A stretch of 44,586 bases of DNA from the IMG/VR virus record IMGVR_UViG_3300029319_000106, positions 1-44,586 of that record. One strand, given 5' to 3'. Below the pieces are notes generated by a model that made no database searches, was not told the DNA's origin, and worked only from the letters and a program-made list of their open reading frames with translations. The translations under genes and the position numbers were made by a program. This stretch comes from a virus. The first letter of the stretch is position 1. Each line of letters begins with the position of its first letter. Below are positions 24,076-32,638 of this stretch, piece after piece.

Positions 24076-24714
24076 GCCTATTTTTACAAAATTTGCCCAT
24101 GCTTCATGTGCTTCGGTAGAATAATGATGATTTTGTACTTTATAGCCTTCATCGGCCAAGTAATTGCACATACCTTTTGTACTTAAAAACTTACTTGCAT
24201 CAACAAATTTAAAAGGACATTCTCCATAATCTACCAGATCCAGTACAGTTAAAAATGCATAATCTATTGATAACTTTTCACATAACAACTGCACATTTAA
24301 AACACAATTCCAGAAATTAATTTGGTGTTGGCGCGGGGACCAATATTGCTTATAATAAGTTTTCATGTATCCTCTGTGTTCACTGCCTGGAGTACAATAA
24401 CCATGTATATCAACTTCATTGCCTTCTAGATCAACCAAAGTCCTTCGTTGTGACTTTTGCATGCCAGAAATAGGCAAAGCCTGTTCAGCATGTATTTCGT
24501 CTTCGACATATAGATCCCATCTGTACGGATCAGGCCATTGTATTATTAAATGTGTGTAGATGTTTTTTTGTAGTTCAACAATTACACGTTTAGACACAAG
24601 ATCAGTGCCAGCTCCGCGGATGCCAACATTTGTTGAATTTGCAATATACGCAGGCCATGGATCCCAATAGAATTCAGCAGTGTGACTGCAACCTGCACAT
24701 AAAATACTATTCAT
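24061..24714 (-). CDS. SGNH/GDSL hydrolase-like protein
   Basis: The 217-residue protein starts with a GCSHTAEFYWDPWPAYIA stretch, in which GCSHT at 8-12 resembles block I of SGNH hydrolases with Ser10 as possible nucleophile. A C-terminal HHYSTEAHEAWANF segment near residue 200 fits the block V catalytic His. Such enzymes remove acyl groups from glycans or lipids. The protein could act on a surface polysaccharide, perhaps in the virion, but that is inferred. It follows the 514-residue late gene by a few bases and is probably co-transcribed with it. Confidence 0.6.
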   Translation of the reverse strand: MNSILCAGCSHTAEFYWDPWPAYIANSTNVGIRGAGTDLVSKRVIVELQKNIYTHLIIQWPDPYRWDLYVEDEIHAEQALPISGMQKSQRRTLVDLEGNEVDIHGYCTPGSEHRGYMKTYYKQYWSPRQHQINFWNCVLNVQLLCEKLSIDYAFLTVLDLVDYGECPFKFVDASKFLSTKGMCNYLADEGYKVQNHHYSTEAHEAWANFVKIGLTLD

Positions 24715-24722
24715 ATGTGTAC

Positions 24723-26267
24723 TTAAATTACGTAAGGATCTTCGTATTTGGATTTGACTGGCTCATCTGTTTCAAGAACAACATCCATTTCAGCCACTCT
24801 GGAGTCTGCCCATGCTTCGAAATGCTCAGACTCATCTTTGTATTTTCTTTTGTATTGTTTTTGCAATTTTCCTTTTTGAATATCTTTTCCTTTAATGTTT
24901 TTAAATGCTTTTACATCTTCTGGTGATTTTCTAACTTCATCTTTGTACTCATCACTTGTTTGCATCTTCTTCATATCTTGTAGATATCTATTTGCTAATT
25001 GCATTGCAACACCTTTTAAAGTTTTTAGATCCGGATCTTTTTTAGTAAACAATTCACCTGCATCAGATAATTTTTGCTCCATGTCAGATGCAAAATTTGC
25101 AACTGCATCATCTTCTGGATCAGCTGACAAAAACCTTGTAGCAATGTCTCTCATTATGGCCGCAAGTTTTTGCTCCATATCAGGCATTTGACTTCTTAAG
25201 TTGTTTTGCAGTTTATCGTATGAATCATCTTTTTTGAGAATCAATTTGTTTTCAGGATCGGATAAAAATTTGTTAACATATGGCGCAAATCTACTTGCTG
25301 TTGAAGCAAGTTTAGTAAAGTCCATTTTCTCTTCTTCATCATCTTTTTTAAATTCATTGATAGGCAAAAATTTAAATGCATCCATAATATCCTCATCAAA
25401 TGTTTCTTTAGTAAACATTTTTTTAAGATCATTAATATCTTCTTGTTGTAGATCAGTAATTGAAGTGTCAAGTTCTTCTACTGTTGATTCATAAGTTTTT
25501 GCTTTTGCCAATCTATGTAGTGTGCGTTTTGCTTCAGCAATTTTATCACTTGCCGCTTCTACATATGGTAATGTTGTTTCGTCTACAAGTCCTTGTCTTA
25601 CTGCATAAGTTGAAAATTTTCTTAACTGTGCAATTTCATCTACTTTTTTAATAATGCTTTCACCTATTGAGTCATATGGGTTTCCACCTTTAGCAACGTG
25701 CATCATCATTGCTCTTGCACCTGATAGATAGTTGTATGGAAAACGGAATCTTTCTCCATCCTTGTTTTCAACAAATATTGCACTAATGTTTCTTGATCTT
25801 GCTCCAGGTACATCTTCATCAATAGACTTAGAATGTCTAATGATCATTCTAGTTTTATCCAGTTTGTCGTATGATGTTTTTGATGTTCCGTGCATTTTAC
25901 TTTCCTTAACTGTATTTACTTGCGACATGAACTCAAAATCTCCTTGTTCGAGATCTAACTTTTCGATGTCTTGTGGCTTGAAATTCATGTTGTGTGTTAC
26001 AGCAAATTCACGCATCGTACGGGCAAAGTCATACCATTGTTTTTCTGTCTCATCATCTAGCAATTCAGTGATGTCCTTATTGTAGATTAACCTTACAGAT
26101 TCTTCATCAATTGCAACACTAACAGGATTGTCTGCAAAGTTGAACTTGAAAAATCTAGCTATTTGTGGATCTGTGGTGACTTGGGCATTTTCATCCCCTA
26201 GTGTGAGGTTGGTGTAGCGTGATTTTACTTCGTCAAATAAATCTTGTGCAACTGCTGATAGATCCAT
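24723..26267 (-). CDS. Large acidic late protein of unknown function
   Basis: I do not recognise this 514-residue protein. It is highly charged, helical in character and rich in Asp, Glu and Lys, with no Cys-rich or membrane segments. A repeated feel of MEQKL segments near residues 368 and 408, and a Lys-rich region near 470-485, are visible. The ATG follows the octamer AATAAATA (26273-26280) by 5 bases, so it is a late gene. Its place between packaging genes and gp32 suggests a virion or head-internal protein. Confidence 0.75.
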   Translation of the reverse strand: MDLSAVAQDLFDEVKSRYTNLTLGDENAQVTTDPQIARFFKFNFADNPVSVAIDEESVRLIYNKDITELLDDETEKQWYDFARTMREFAVTHNMNFKPQDIEKLDLEQGDFEFMSQVNTVKESKMHGTSKTSYDKLDKTRMIIRHSKSIDEDVPGARSRNISAIFVENKDGERFRFPYNYLSGARAMMMHVAKGGNPYDSIGESIIKKVDEIAQLRKFSTYAVRQGLVDETTLPYVEAASDKIAEAKRTLHRLAKAKTYESTVEELDTSITDLQQEDINDLKKMFTKETFDEDIMDAFKFLPINEFKKDDEEEKMDFTKLASTASRFAPYVNKFLSDPENKLILKKDDSYDKLQNNLRSQMPDMEQKLAAIMRDIATRFLSADPEDDAVANFASDMEQKLSDAGELFTKKDPDLKTLKGVAMQLANRYLQDMKKMQTSDEYKDEVRKSPEDVKAFKNIKGKDIQKGKLQKQYKRKYKDESEHFEAWADSRVAEMDVVLETDEPVKSKYEDPYVI

Positions 26268-26272
26268 AGCAA

Positions 26273-26280
26273 TATTTATT
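26273..26280 (-). promoter_or_regulatory. Late promoter octamer AATAAATA
   Basis: On the minus strand the octamer ends 5 bases before the ATG at 26267. No Shine-Dalgarno site lies in between. Confidence 0.6.
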
Positions 26281-26281
26281 G

Positions 26282-26512
26282 TTAGTCTTCTATGATCTTC
26301 TTAATCTTCAATCTACATGTATCACCCACACAGTCCTCGTATAACTCTGCTTTTAGTTGTTGGCATTGTAGATAGATACCATCTTGTTCATCACCGATTT
26401 GCCTTGATACTACACGTTTTTGTTGGAGGCAGTCAGTCATTCCAAGCGTAGGAACATATTCAATTGTGTTTCCATTTTGTATCATAAGCATTGCAAATAC
26501 CATTTCTATCAT
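26282..26512 (-). CDS. Small Cys-containing protein with hydrophobic N terminus
   Basis: The 76-residue protein begins with a hydrophobic stretch (MIEMVFAMLMI) that could be a short signal or anchor, followed by a polar region with four cysteines (TDCL, LQCQ, EDCVGDTC). The cysteine layout suggests disulfides, and so a periplasmic or virion location. Function is unknown. The start overlaps the upstream membrane protein's stop by ATGA, so the two are co-translated and may act together at the envelope. Confidence 0.6.
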   Translation of the reverse strand: MIEMVFAMLMIQNGNTIEYVPTLGMTDCLQQKRVVSRQIGDEQDGIYLQCQQLKAELYEDCVGDTCRLKIKKIIED

Positions 26513-26892
26513 GGTGTACCGCTCCGCTCTTCTAGGTCTATTAATCTTTCTTCATGAAACTGTATGACCATGTCATTTTTTAATATCATTGGAATCTCTT
26601 CCTCCATTTGGGCCTTTAGTTTGTCTACATTTCCAGACACAAATTCAACAAGCATGAATAATTCTTGTATCTGCGGAGATACCATGTCTCCTTTTGGTAC
26701 TCCTGCAATGAACTCCGTAGCCGCAGATAGGTCTTGTTCTATCAATTGAAGTTCAGTTTCTATTTTATTCAGTCTTTCTACTATACCGAAGTAAGCCCAC
26801 ACACCCATACCAACTGCAATAACAATGCTGATGAGATTACGCATTGGCATAGATATCGCTGTGTTATCGGATACATTTAACTTGTTTGCCAT
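26509..26892 (-). CDS. Single-span membrane protein with coiled coil
   Basis: The 127-residue protein has one clear membrane segment at about residues 18-38 (LISIVIAVGMGVWAYFG) and then a long coiled-coil region (VERLNKIETELQLIEQDL). Similar proteins are common next to gp17 in marine T4-like phages. A holin or lysis-control role is possible but unproven. The ATG lies 8 bases after a GATAAATA octamer (26901-26908), so it should be a late gene. Confidence 0.65.
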   Translation of the reverse strand: MANKLNVSDNTAISMPMRNLISIVIAVGMGVWAYFGIVERLNKIETELQLIEQDLSAATEFIAGVPKGDMVSPQIQELFMLVEFVSGNVDKLKAQMEEEIPMILKNDMVIQFHEERLIDLEERSGTP

Positions 26893-26900
26893 TATGTACG

Positions 26901-26908
26901 TATTTATC
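26901..26908 (-). promoter_or_regulatory. Late promoter octamer GATAAATA
   Basis: On the minus strand the octamer ends 8 bases before the ATG at 26892, in the short gap after the gp17 stop. Confidence 0.55.
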
Positions 26909-26913
26909 AGATT

Positions 26914-28494
26914 TTATGTGATAATAATTGGCATAGGCATCATGATTTCTTCTTCAGAATCACGCAATCTTTCAAATAATTGTTGATCCCATGATGAAAC
27001 TGTGCTGGCCATACGCACTGCAAGTAGTGTAGACATGACTAAATCGTCGTGTTCGCCTGGTTTTGCTTTGTAAGAATTGCCTGACGCAACAAAGTTTTTA
27101 AGTTCAGATACCAAATTTTTTGAATTTACTTGCATTGATTCATTTTCTAACATCTGTTTGAATTTAGCACACGCACTCATCTTGGAGTTGTGCGTTGTAT
27201 TATATCCCTTACGAAATCTTCTGACATGTCCCTTGCGTACGGTTTCAGATAAGAATTGTCCTGGGATATTTTCTTCTCCAATATCTGCAATAGCAATAAG
27301 TCCTGCTTCTCCAATGGTGTTGTTTTCTATTGAATAATATATTTCAGGTTGTGCCTTGCCCATTGCTTTTAGGTCATCTGCTATCTGGTCAATCATTTGT
27401 TTCATGATGCGTATTTGTCCTTGAATAGGAGTGTTATTGTGTTGCCATTCCGCAACTTGCACCATTTTTGGCAATTCAAACACTTGAATTGCTCCATAAT
27501 CTCCTCCTGTGCCTAGACTAGGATCCAATGCAACTAGATATGCCGCATTCTTTTTAACTTTTGAATACCAACGAACGTGTCCATGTCTGTGAACTGGGTC
27601 TATGCCCTCCAAATCTGCCAATTTAGTTGCTTTTATTAATGTTTCATCATAGATTAAGAATTCACAATCATGTTCACGACGGAATCTTTCTTCTCCTATT
27701 CTAGCACGTTCTTCTTTTGCCCATTCTTCTGTCCTGTCTGGATGTTCACGCCAGCTGGCTTTGAAAGCGGCAAAGCCGTTTTTACCTACAGGTAGTTCAT
27801 TCCCATATTCATCTGTCTTTTTATTTGCTTCTTTCCAGATCAATGCAAACTGATCTTCATCAGAGTTTGGTGTTGAAGTAATAATACATTTACCGCCAGT
27901 TGCTAATGTAGGCGCTAAAGAAGTCCAAAACTCTTTTGCTTTCTGTGGTGGTTGCACAAAAGCAAACTCATCACAGTATATTAATGACAGTGACATACCT
28001 CTACCAGTGTTTTCTGTTGTAGTGGTTGCTTTGATTCTACTGCCATTATCAAATTCTAATGTGTTTCTGTTGTATGAATATGCTCCTGCACGTAAAAAAT
28101 CAGGCAAATTCTCATACACAAACCTTACCCTGTTCATAATATCTTGTGCGCCTGTAAATTTGTGTGCCGCAATCAGTATTTGTGAGTCAGGTACGAACAT
28201 TGCATACCAAATTAAGTAAGCGGCCGCACATGTTGTCTTGCCTGTCTGTCTCGGAAGCATGGCAATAGCAAATCTATTTGCATGATAAGTTTCAACAAGT
28301 CCTTTTTGATAGTCAAACATGTCAAACTTCATAGATCCTTTGGTAGGATGTTGTATCATGCAATAGTTTTGTAAAAAATACAATGGCCCTGTCTTAGGAT
28401 CTATACACTTGTTCAATTCAAGAATGTGTTCTTCACTAAATTTTAACTTTTGATGTGCTTTTTTGGTTAGGTTACCCTGTAAACTTTGTCCCAT
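26914..28494 (-). CDS. gp17: Terminase large subunit gp17
   Basis: gp17 is the packaging motor: an N-terminal ATPase plus a C-terminal nuclease that cuts concatemers. The Walker A motif PRQTGKTT is at 81-88, the Walker B segment LSLIYCDEFAF at about 169-179 and the coupling motif STPNS near 207. The RNase H-like nuclease has ALDPSLGTGGDYG with Asp324, a SIENN segment in the middle and GEHDD near 480-484. The 526-residue length is a little shorter than T4 gp17 (610). The ATG follows an AGTAAATA octamer by 5 bases. Confidence 0.95.
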   Translation of the reverse strand: MGQSLQGNLTKKAHQKLKFSEEHILELNKCIDPKTGPLYFLQNYCMIQHPTKGSMKFDMFDYQKGLVETYHANRFAIAMLPRQTGKTTCAAAYLIWYAMFVPDSQILIAAHKFTGAQDIMNRVRFVYENLPDFLRAGAYSYNRNTLEFDNGSRIKATTTTENTGRGMSLSLIYCDEFAFVQPPQKAKEFWTSLAPTLATGGKCIITSTPNSDEDQFALIWKEANKKTDEYGNELPVGKNGFAAFKASWREHPDRTEEWAKEERARIGEERFRREHDCEFLIYDETLIKATKLADLEGIDPVHRHGHVRWYSKVKKNAAYLVALDPSLGTGGDYGAIQVFELPKMVQVAEWQHNNTPIQGQIRIMKQMIDQIADDLKAMGKAQPEIYYSIENNTIGEAGLIAIADIGEENIPGQFLSETVRKGHVRRFRKGYNTTHNSKMSACAKFKQMLENESMQVNSKNLVSELKNFVASGNSYKAKPGEHDDLVMSTLLAVRMASTVSSWDQQLFERLRDSEEEIMMPMPIIIT

Positions 28495-28499
28495 AGCAG

Positions 28500-28507
28500 T
28501 ATTTACT
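28500..28507 (-). promoter_or_regulatory. Late promoter octamer AGTAAATA for gp17
   Basis: On the minus strand the octamer ends 5 bases before the gp17 ATG at 28494. Confidence 0.6.
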
Positions 28508-28512
28508 GTGGA

Positions 28513-29112
28513 TTATTTGGAGTGTCTTGTGATTGATCCAGCTTGTACGCCTTCTGGATTTTTATCTTCTCTTTTAAACAAAGGTTCTGCCGTGTCATCT
28601 TGTCCAGGCTCAATAATTTTACCCTCTTGTGACTCTTCTTTGTCTTCTTTTCTTGTTTTCATTAATTCTTTGAACAAACTCATGTTGTATTCATCACCAA
28701 ATATTGGTTTATCGGCAGCTGTATCATCTTTATATTCATTGTCTTGTAGTTTTGGCTCATACACTGCGTCATCATCTTTTTGTTCTTCAGTAGGATCATT
28801 AGGATGCTTTACTTTTAAGTTATGAAACGATATACCAAATTCATCTGCCAGTGTTGTTTCCAACTGTTGGAATGAAATAGGATAAGATGCTTCAACATCA
28901 TATATCGAAACTTCTTGATTCTTTATTCTTGGAAATTCATGTGGATGTTCTTGGACTGGAGTCGTGCCAACTTTCTTGAATTCAATAGTTTCATACTTGG
29001 ACATGTAGTCTTGTAATTTCTTATCGAAATTTTCTGGTAAGTCTCCTGCAATTTTTACTCTTACTGCATAAGTCTTTGTGCTTTCTGCCAAGTATTCTTT
29101 GAATGTTTTCAT
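28513..29112 (-). CDS. Conserved late protein between gp16 and gp17
   Basis: The 199-residue protein begins MKTFKEYLAE, a start shared by many head and tail proteins in marine T4-like phages. A folded-looking N-terminal part (about 1-100) contains PVQEHPHEFPRIKNQEVSIY and YPISFQQLETTLADEFGIS. It is followed by a long acidic, probably disordered tail. I cannot assign a function. Its place between the two terminase genes suggests a packaging or structural role. The ATG follows a GATAAATA octamer by 6 bases. Confidence 0.7.
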   Translation of the reverse strand: MKTFKEYLAESTKTYAVRVKIAGDLPENFDKKLQDYMSKYETIEFKKVGTTPVQEHPHEFPRIKNQEVSIYDVEASYPISFQQLETTLADEFGISFHNLKVKHPNDPTEEQKDDDAVYEPKLQDNEYKDDTAADKPIFGDEYNMSLFKELMKTRKEDKEESQEGKIIEPGQDDTAEPLFKREDKNPEGVQAGSITRHSK

Positions 29113-29117
29113 ATATG

Positions 29118-29624
29118 TTATTTATCCTTATCCTTATCTTCTGGTTTGTTCGCTAGAATCTGTTTAATTAACTCATTTCTGTCAGCAACCACTGATCCAG
29201 TGCCTGTTATTGCTTCTTCTTCAGGCTTGCCTTGGTCTAATTTTTCCTTTTTTAGTTGTAATTCAATCATTTTCAGTTTTTTATCCACTTTTGATTGTTT
29301 TGCGTTGATAGCATTTTGCATCATGCTACTAGCAACTTCCATTATTCTACCAGCTAACCTAGGTTCAATGTTCATACCCAGATCCATCAAATCTTTGTAT
29401 GCCTGATATGACTCATCTGCATATGCATCTATCTCTTTGTCATCATTTAGTCCATCAACTTGCGGTAAAGCTTTGTCAATTTTGTCTATGGCTAACTTTT
29501 CTTGAATCAAATCGTCAGCCTCTCTATCATCCTTTGCAATTTGTTCTTGATCAATCTTCTCAACCATGTCCTTTTGATTGCTTGAATCTTCTAAATCAAA
29601 TATTTCTTCTAGTTTTTTCGTCAT
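29118..29624 (-). CDS. gp16: Terminase small subunit, gp16-like
   Basis: The 168-residue protein is close in length to T4 gp16 (164). It has an acidic N terminus, then a helical core with YADESYQAYKDLMDLGMNIE and a following segment containing LAGRIMEVASSMMQNAI, and a Lys-rich coiled coil (KKLKMIELQLKKEKL). This matches the layout of gp16 in marine T4-like phages, which forms rings and regulates gp17. The preferred ATG at 29624 is 5 bases after a TTTAAATA octamer; a longer frame to 29660 would overlap the gp4 gene. The call relies on layout and context. Confidence 0.65.
   Translation of the reverse strand: MTKKLEEIFDLEDSSNQKDMVEKIDQEQIAKDDREADDLIQEKLAIDKIDKALPQVDGLNDDKEIDAYADESYQAYKDLMDLGMNIEPRLAGRIMEVASSMMQNAINAKQSKVDKKLKMIELQLKKEKLDQGKPEEEAITGTGSVVADRNELIKQILANKPEDKDKDK
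29119..29126 (-). promoter_or_regulatory. Late promoter octamer GATAAATA
   Basis: On the minus strand the octamer ends 6 bases before the ATG at 29112 and overlaps the stop of the gp16-like gene. Confidence 0.6.
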
Positions 29625-29628
29625 TGCG

Positions 29629-30051
29629 TTATTTAAAGATATCACTTTCGGTGATAACACGGAAACGAATGCCTTGCCTTTTACACCATTTGCCCGCGGC
29701 TTCCCATTTTGCTTTGTTTACAATGTAGGCCGCTTGATTCTGTGCATTTTTTCCTATACTCTCTAATTTTGCTTGGTTATTTGGTTTTACTTCAATAAGT
29801 TCGGCTGTCCTTTTTTTGTTTTTTCCATTGTACAAAATAAAAAAGTCCGGCACGTAGATAGTTTGTTTACCAGTCAGCGGATGTCTATAAGGAATCTTTA
29901 TTGATTCGGATGCCCAGTTTATGATAGAAGGATTGTTATCACAAAAATTCATAAACGCCCATTCCCATGATGACCTATACGTTGGAGTTTTTTTGCCTAT
30001 GTACTTGTCTGGGTACTTAGGAGTAAATGGTCCTCTTGCCCAACGACTCAT
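29629..30051 (-). CDS. gp4: Head completion protein, gp4-like
   Basis: The 140-residue protein shows the gp4 pattern of T4-like phages: FTPKYPDKYIGK, YRSSWEWAFMNFCDNN, INWASESIKIPYRHPLTGK, YVPDFFI and ELIEVKP (about residues 8-90). The E...PD...E-x-K spacing is also that of a nuclease-like fold related to the PD-(D/E)XK group. It seals or completes the filled head. The length is close to T4 gp4 (150). A weak Shine-Dalgarno site (AAGG) precedes the ATG, one base after the upstream stop. Confidence 0.85.
   Translation of the reverse strand: MSRWARGPFTPKYPDKYIGKKTPTYRSSWEWAFMNFCDNNPSIINWASESIKIPYRHPLTGKQTIYVPDFFILYNGKNKKRTAELIEVKPNNQAKLESIGKNAQNQAAYIVNKAKWEAAGKWCKRQGIRFRVITESDIFK
29630..29637 (-). 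promoter_or_regulatory. Late promoter octamer TTTAAATA for gp16
   Basis: On the minus strand the octamer ends 5 bases before the ATG at 29624. It lies inside the last codons and stop region of the gp4-like gene. Confidence 0.55.
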
Positions 30052-30052
30052 T

Positions 30053-30472
30053 TTATGCCTTGATATTACGTTTTGTTAAAGTATTCTGTGTGCTTGGACT
30101 TTTGTAACCTAAAATAGACGTCTTGAATCTGTTTAAGTTCAGTATTTCACCTACTAAGTTGTTAAGTGTCACAGGATCTGATCCTGCGGCATTTAGTGTA
30201 TCTAAAATTTTCATCACGCTCACTCCGTCAAGTTTAGCCTGTCTTGATAAAACATAGGCAATAGACTCTGAAGCAGTATCGTCATATCCTCTTTGCTGAA
30301 AAAATGCTTTGGCCGCATCGTATTCAGCCGCGTTTAGTTCAATAGGAGCATCACCTAGCCCCGAAAGAAAAGCAATAGTTGCCTTATCACCTGTTTCTGC
30401 TCCTATGCCAACATTACTAAGTGCCTTTGCTACATCAGCAGTGGATGATGGACTTGCTGTTCTATATGCCAT
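30053..30472 (-). CDS. Small conserved structural-region protein
   Basis: The 139-residue protein is Ala-rich and helical in character, with Gly turns, and ends in a Lys-rich tail. I recognise no domain. Proteins like it sit among tail genes in related marine phages, so a virion role is likely but unproven. A strong Shine-Dalgarno site (AGAGGAGG) lies within the upstream gene's last codons, and the ATG overlaps its stop by TAATG. Confidence 0.65.
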   Translation of the reverse strand: MAYRTASPSSTADVAKALSNVGIGAETGDKATIAFLSGLGDAPIELNAAEYDAAKAFFQQRGYDDTASESIAYVLSRQAKLDGVSVMKILDTLNAAGSDPVTLNNLVGEILNLNRFKTSILGYKSPSTQNTLTKRNIKA

Positions 30473-31920
30473 TAGTAACCACCTCCTCTGTTTGTTGAAG
30501 TTACTGTGCTGACAGAAGATTCAACAGTTGCACTAGACACCGTGGTGTCTGTTGTTACTGTGCTGTTACCTTGTTGTGCAATGACAGAATTATATTTGTT
30601 TTTGTCAATAGGATAAATTAATTCACCTCTTTTAATTAATAATTCTACATCTGCTGATGCATTGTTTAGATAAGTGTTTTTCTCTGCGGTAGTCAAGTTT
30701 TTCCATTCTGTTTCTATTTCGTTGGGAGATAAACTGTTAGCTCGCCTAAAACTTTCATATTTTGCAAACTTTTCTTTGGCATTTTCATTTAATGAAATGT
30801 AATTTTTTGCTTGTGACGGAGTTAGATTAATCTGTTTGTCTTCTTTAGAAACAGTTTGCTCTTTTATTACGTTGTTTAACTGTGAGTCTATTGGTTGTGC
30901 TTCACGCCTTCTCTTCCTTGTGTCCTTAGGAAACTTGACTCCAGGCCTACTTGTTGCTCCTAGATTATTTGTTGCTCCTGCTAAGAATGTGCCAGCAAGT
31001 CCAAATATTTCTTCCCTAGCTTGTTTTTTGAAGTTTTTTCGATCAAAGTTTTTGTATGTTGTAAAGGCGGCTAAGGCCGAGCCTAAGAAGTTTCCTTCTT
31101 TTGCCAATCCAAAGGCAGTAGATATTCCACCTAGCAAACCGCCGGCACCAAATATGCTATCAGTACCTCCACCTAAAGGTGATATAGGAGATGGAGAATT
31201 ATCATAATGTAAAGTGGCAAAGCCTTGTGGGTTGTCTTTACGCACTGCTCCCACCTCCATGATTACCCCAGAATATGAAATTGAAAAAGACTGCTCACCA
31301 ACGCCGCCACCTGCCGCTTGATCCATAGAGCCATTATTGTAATCATTAATAATCGGATTCAACAATCTGTATTCAGTAAAACGTTGTCTATGTAATTGGA
31401 ATACTGATATTGAATTAAAAAATCTTTCATCATTGCCTGTGTCAAGACCCCATCTGGTGTAACTTGGTTGCTTGACTCTATCATTATCAAATTTGATTCT
31501 ATTATACTCTGCTTCTCTATGATTAGTGTCTGTGAGATAATGTTGATAATATGATTTAAAAAAGGCAGCTGCCACATCGCCCATGTCATCGTGTAGAGTT
31601 ACTGCGACAGGATTATATGTTACGCCTGTCTGGACATAATTTTTAAAATTGTATTGGTTTTTCATTTCAACATTAAAACTATATTGTGGCAAGTCAATCC
31701 TTTTTACCAACATACCCAATTCTATTTGCTCACCTTTGGCCGCGTTAAGCATGTTACCTGTGGCCGCTGGATTAATATTAAAAACAACGTGATATAAAAA
31801 TTGATTCTTAGGTGATAGTCTAAAAGCCTCATCAAGATACAAACGTGCCGCATGTTTGTAATCCTTCATGGTGTCGCCACCAACTAACTGGTCAAGAAAG
31901 TTGTTTCTAAAGTTCGCCAT
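30472..31920 (-). CDS. Tail-tube-like baseplate protein, possibly gp54-like
   Basis: The first 230 or so residues of this 482-residue protein resemble the tube fold of T4-type tail proteins: FLYHVVFNINP, LVKRIDLPQYSFNVEMKNQYN, TGVTYNPVAVTLHDDM and a DYNNGSMDQ turn. The later part has a Gly-rich hydrophobic stretch near residues 265-300 and then a polar, Ser/Thr-rich C terminus ending RGGGY. gp54, which links baseplate and tube, is a candidate, but a separate tube-related protein is equally possible. It follows gp19, and its ATG lies 6 bases after an AATAAATA octamer. Confidence 0.55.
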   Translation of the reverse strand: MANFRNNFLDQLVGGDTMKDYKHAARLYLDEAFRLSPKNQFLYHVVFNINPAATGNMLNAAKGEQIELGMLVKRIDLPQYSFNVEMKNQYNFKNYVQTGVTYNPVAVTLHDDMGDVAAAFFKSYYQHYLTDTNHREAEYNRIKFDNDRVKQPSYTRWGLDTGNDERFFNSISVFQLHRQRFTEYRLLNPIINDYNNGSMDQAAGGGVGEQSFSISYSGVIMEVGAVRKDNPQGFATLHYDNSPSPISPLGGGTDSIFGAGGLLGGISTAFGLAKEGNFLGSALAAFTTYKNFDRKNFKKQAREEIFGLAGTFLAGATNNLGATSRPGVKFPKDTRKRRREAQPIDSQLNNVIKEQTVSKEDKQINLTPSQAKNYISLNENAKEKFAKYESFRRANSLSPNEIETEWKNLTTAEKNTYLNNASADVELLIKRGELIYPIDKNKYNSVIAQQGNSTVTTDTTVSSATVESSVSTVTSTNRGGGY

Positions 31921-31926
31921 ATAAGA

Positions 31927-31934
31927 TATTTATT
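31927..31934 (-). promoter_or_regulatory. Late promoter octamer AATAAATA
   Basis: On the minus strand the octamer ends 6 bases before the ATG at 31920, in the gap after gp19. Confidence 0.6.
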
Positions 31935-31953
31935 GAACTAAAATGTGTGTGGA

Positions 31954-32580
31954 TTATAATCCGCCACCAGTAACAGCAGTACCAAGTGTTCTTGCAACGT
32001 CTGATCCAATTCCTGTGCCTCTTGGAGTTTGAATTGCGTTATCATATCTGATAGACATTGTAATTTGTACTGGATCTGAAGTAGCATAAGCCAATGTGCC
32101 ATACTGTACATTGTCTAAGTAAGCACCAGCAATCTCATAAGTTTCAAGCACGTTAGCCGCATCAGCACCATTGCCACCGTCTAACATTTCTATTCTTGCT
32201 GTAAACTTGTAGTCTATTCCAGAAGCGGCAGATGATTGTTCGAAGAAATCGAATTGCTTCTGTAGTTGTTCTCCGACTAGTTTTGTAACTTCGTTGTTAA
32301 CATCATCTCTTACATTTAGTGTAATAGGATCCCATGTGTGTTTCCCAGCCATGTACACTCTTGAGTTGTAAACATCTAAAGTTATTTGATCAAATGTAAT
32401 GTTTGGTCTAGTAACATCAACAACTTGTTTTGTAAGTTCGGACCTAGGAGTGGATACACCAAAGCCTTCAAGTATCACCCTAAAGCGATACTGTAATTTT
32501 GGCATCAACAAGCCTTGTGAGCCTGATGATTGATCGCTTGCCAATGGTACTGTAAATTTTGAAAGTGTTGATATTGCCAT
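31954..32580 (-). CDS. gp19: Tail tube protein gp19
   Basis: gp19 builds the inner tube of the tail. The 208-residue protein (T4: 163) has PKLQYRFRVILEGFG near residue 26, a DVTRPNITFDQITLDVYNS segment near 68 and a MLDGGNG turn followed by ETYEIAGAYLDNVQYG, all typical of the tube fold. It lies directly downstream of the sheath gene, as in T4. Unlike most late genes here it has a leader of 18 bases after the octamer and a strong Shine-Dalgarno site (AGGAG, 8 bases before the ATG), which fits a protein needed in many copies. Confidence 0.9.
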   Translation of the reverse strand: MAISTLSKFTVPLASDQSSGSQGLLMPKLQYRFRVILEGFGVSTPRSELTKQVVDVTRPNITFDQITLDVYNSRVYMAGKHTWDPITLNVRDDVNNEVTKLVGEQLQKQFDFFEQSSAASGIDYKFTARIEMLDGGNGADAANVLETYEIAGAYLDNVQYGTLAYATSDPVQITMSIRYDNAIQTPRGTGIGSDVARTLGTAVTGGGL

Positions 32581-32588
32581 TTGTTTAT

Positions 32589-32606
32589 CTCCTATTTGTA
32601 TTTACT
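32589..32606 (-). promoter_or_regulatory. Late promoter AGTAAATA plus Shine-Dalgarno for gp19
   Basis: On the minus strand the octamer (32606-32599) is followed by AGGAG (32593-32589) and the ATG at 32580. This is one of two clear late starts with a leader long enough for a ribosome site. Confidence 0.6.
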
Positions 32607-32638
32607 ATGCTCTATAGTATTGTCCTTGTTATACCTTT

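Noticed and set aside
7781-28230. Several GCGGCCGC sites as a possible signal
   Set aside because: They fall in Ala-rich or similar codons within genes at scattered places with no common position, so chance and codon content explain them.
30472-31920. Portal protein gp20 as the identity of the 482-residue protein
   Set aside because: Sequence near the N terminus fits a tube-like fold, not the portal, and the portal motifs are absent.
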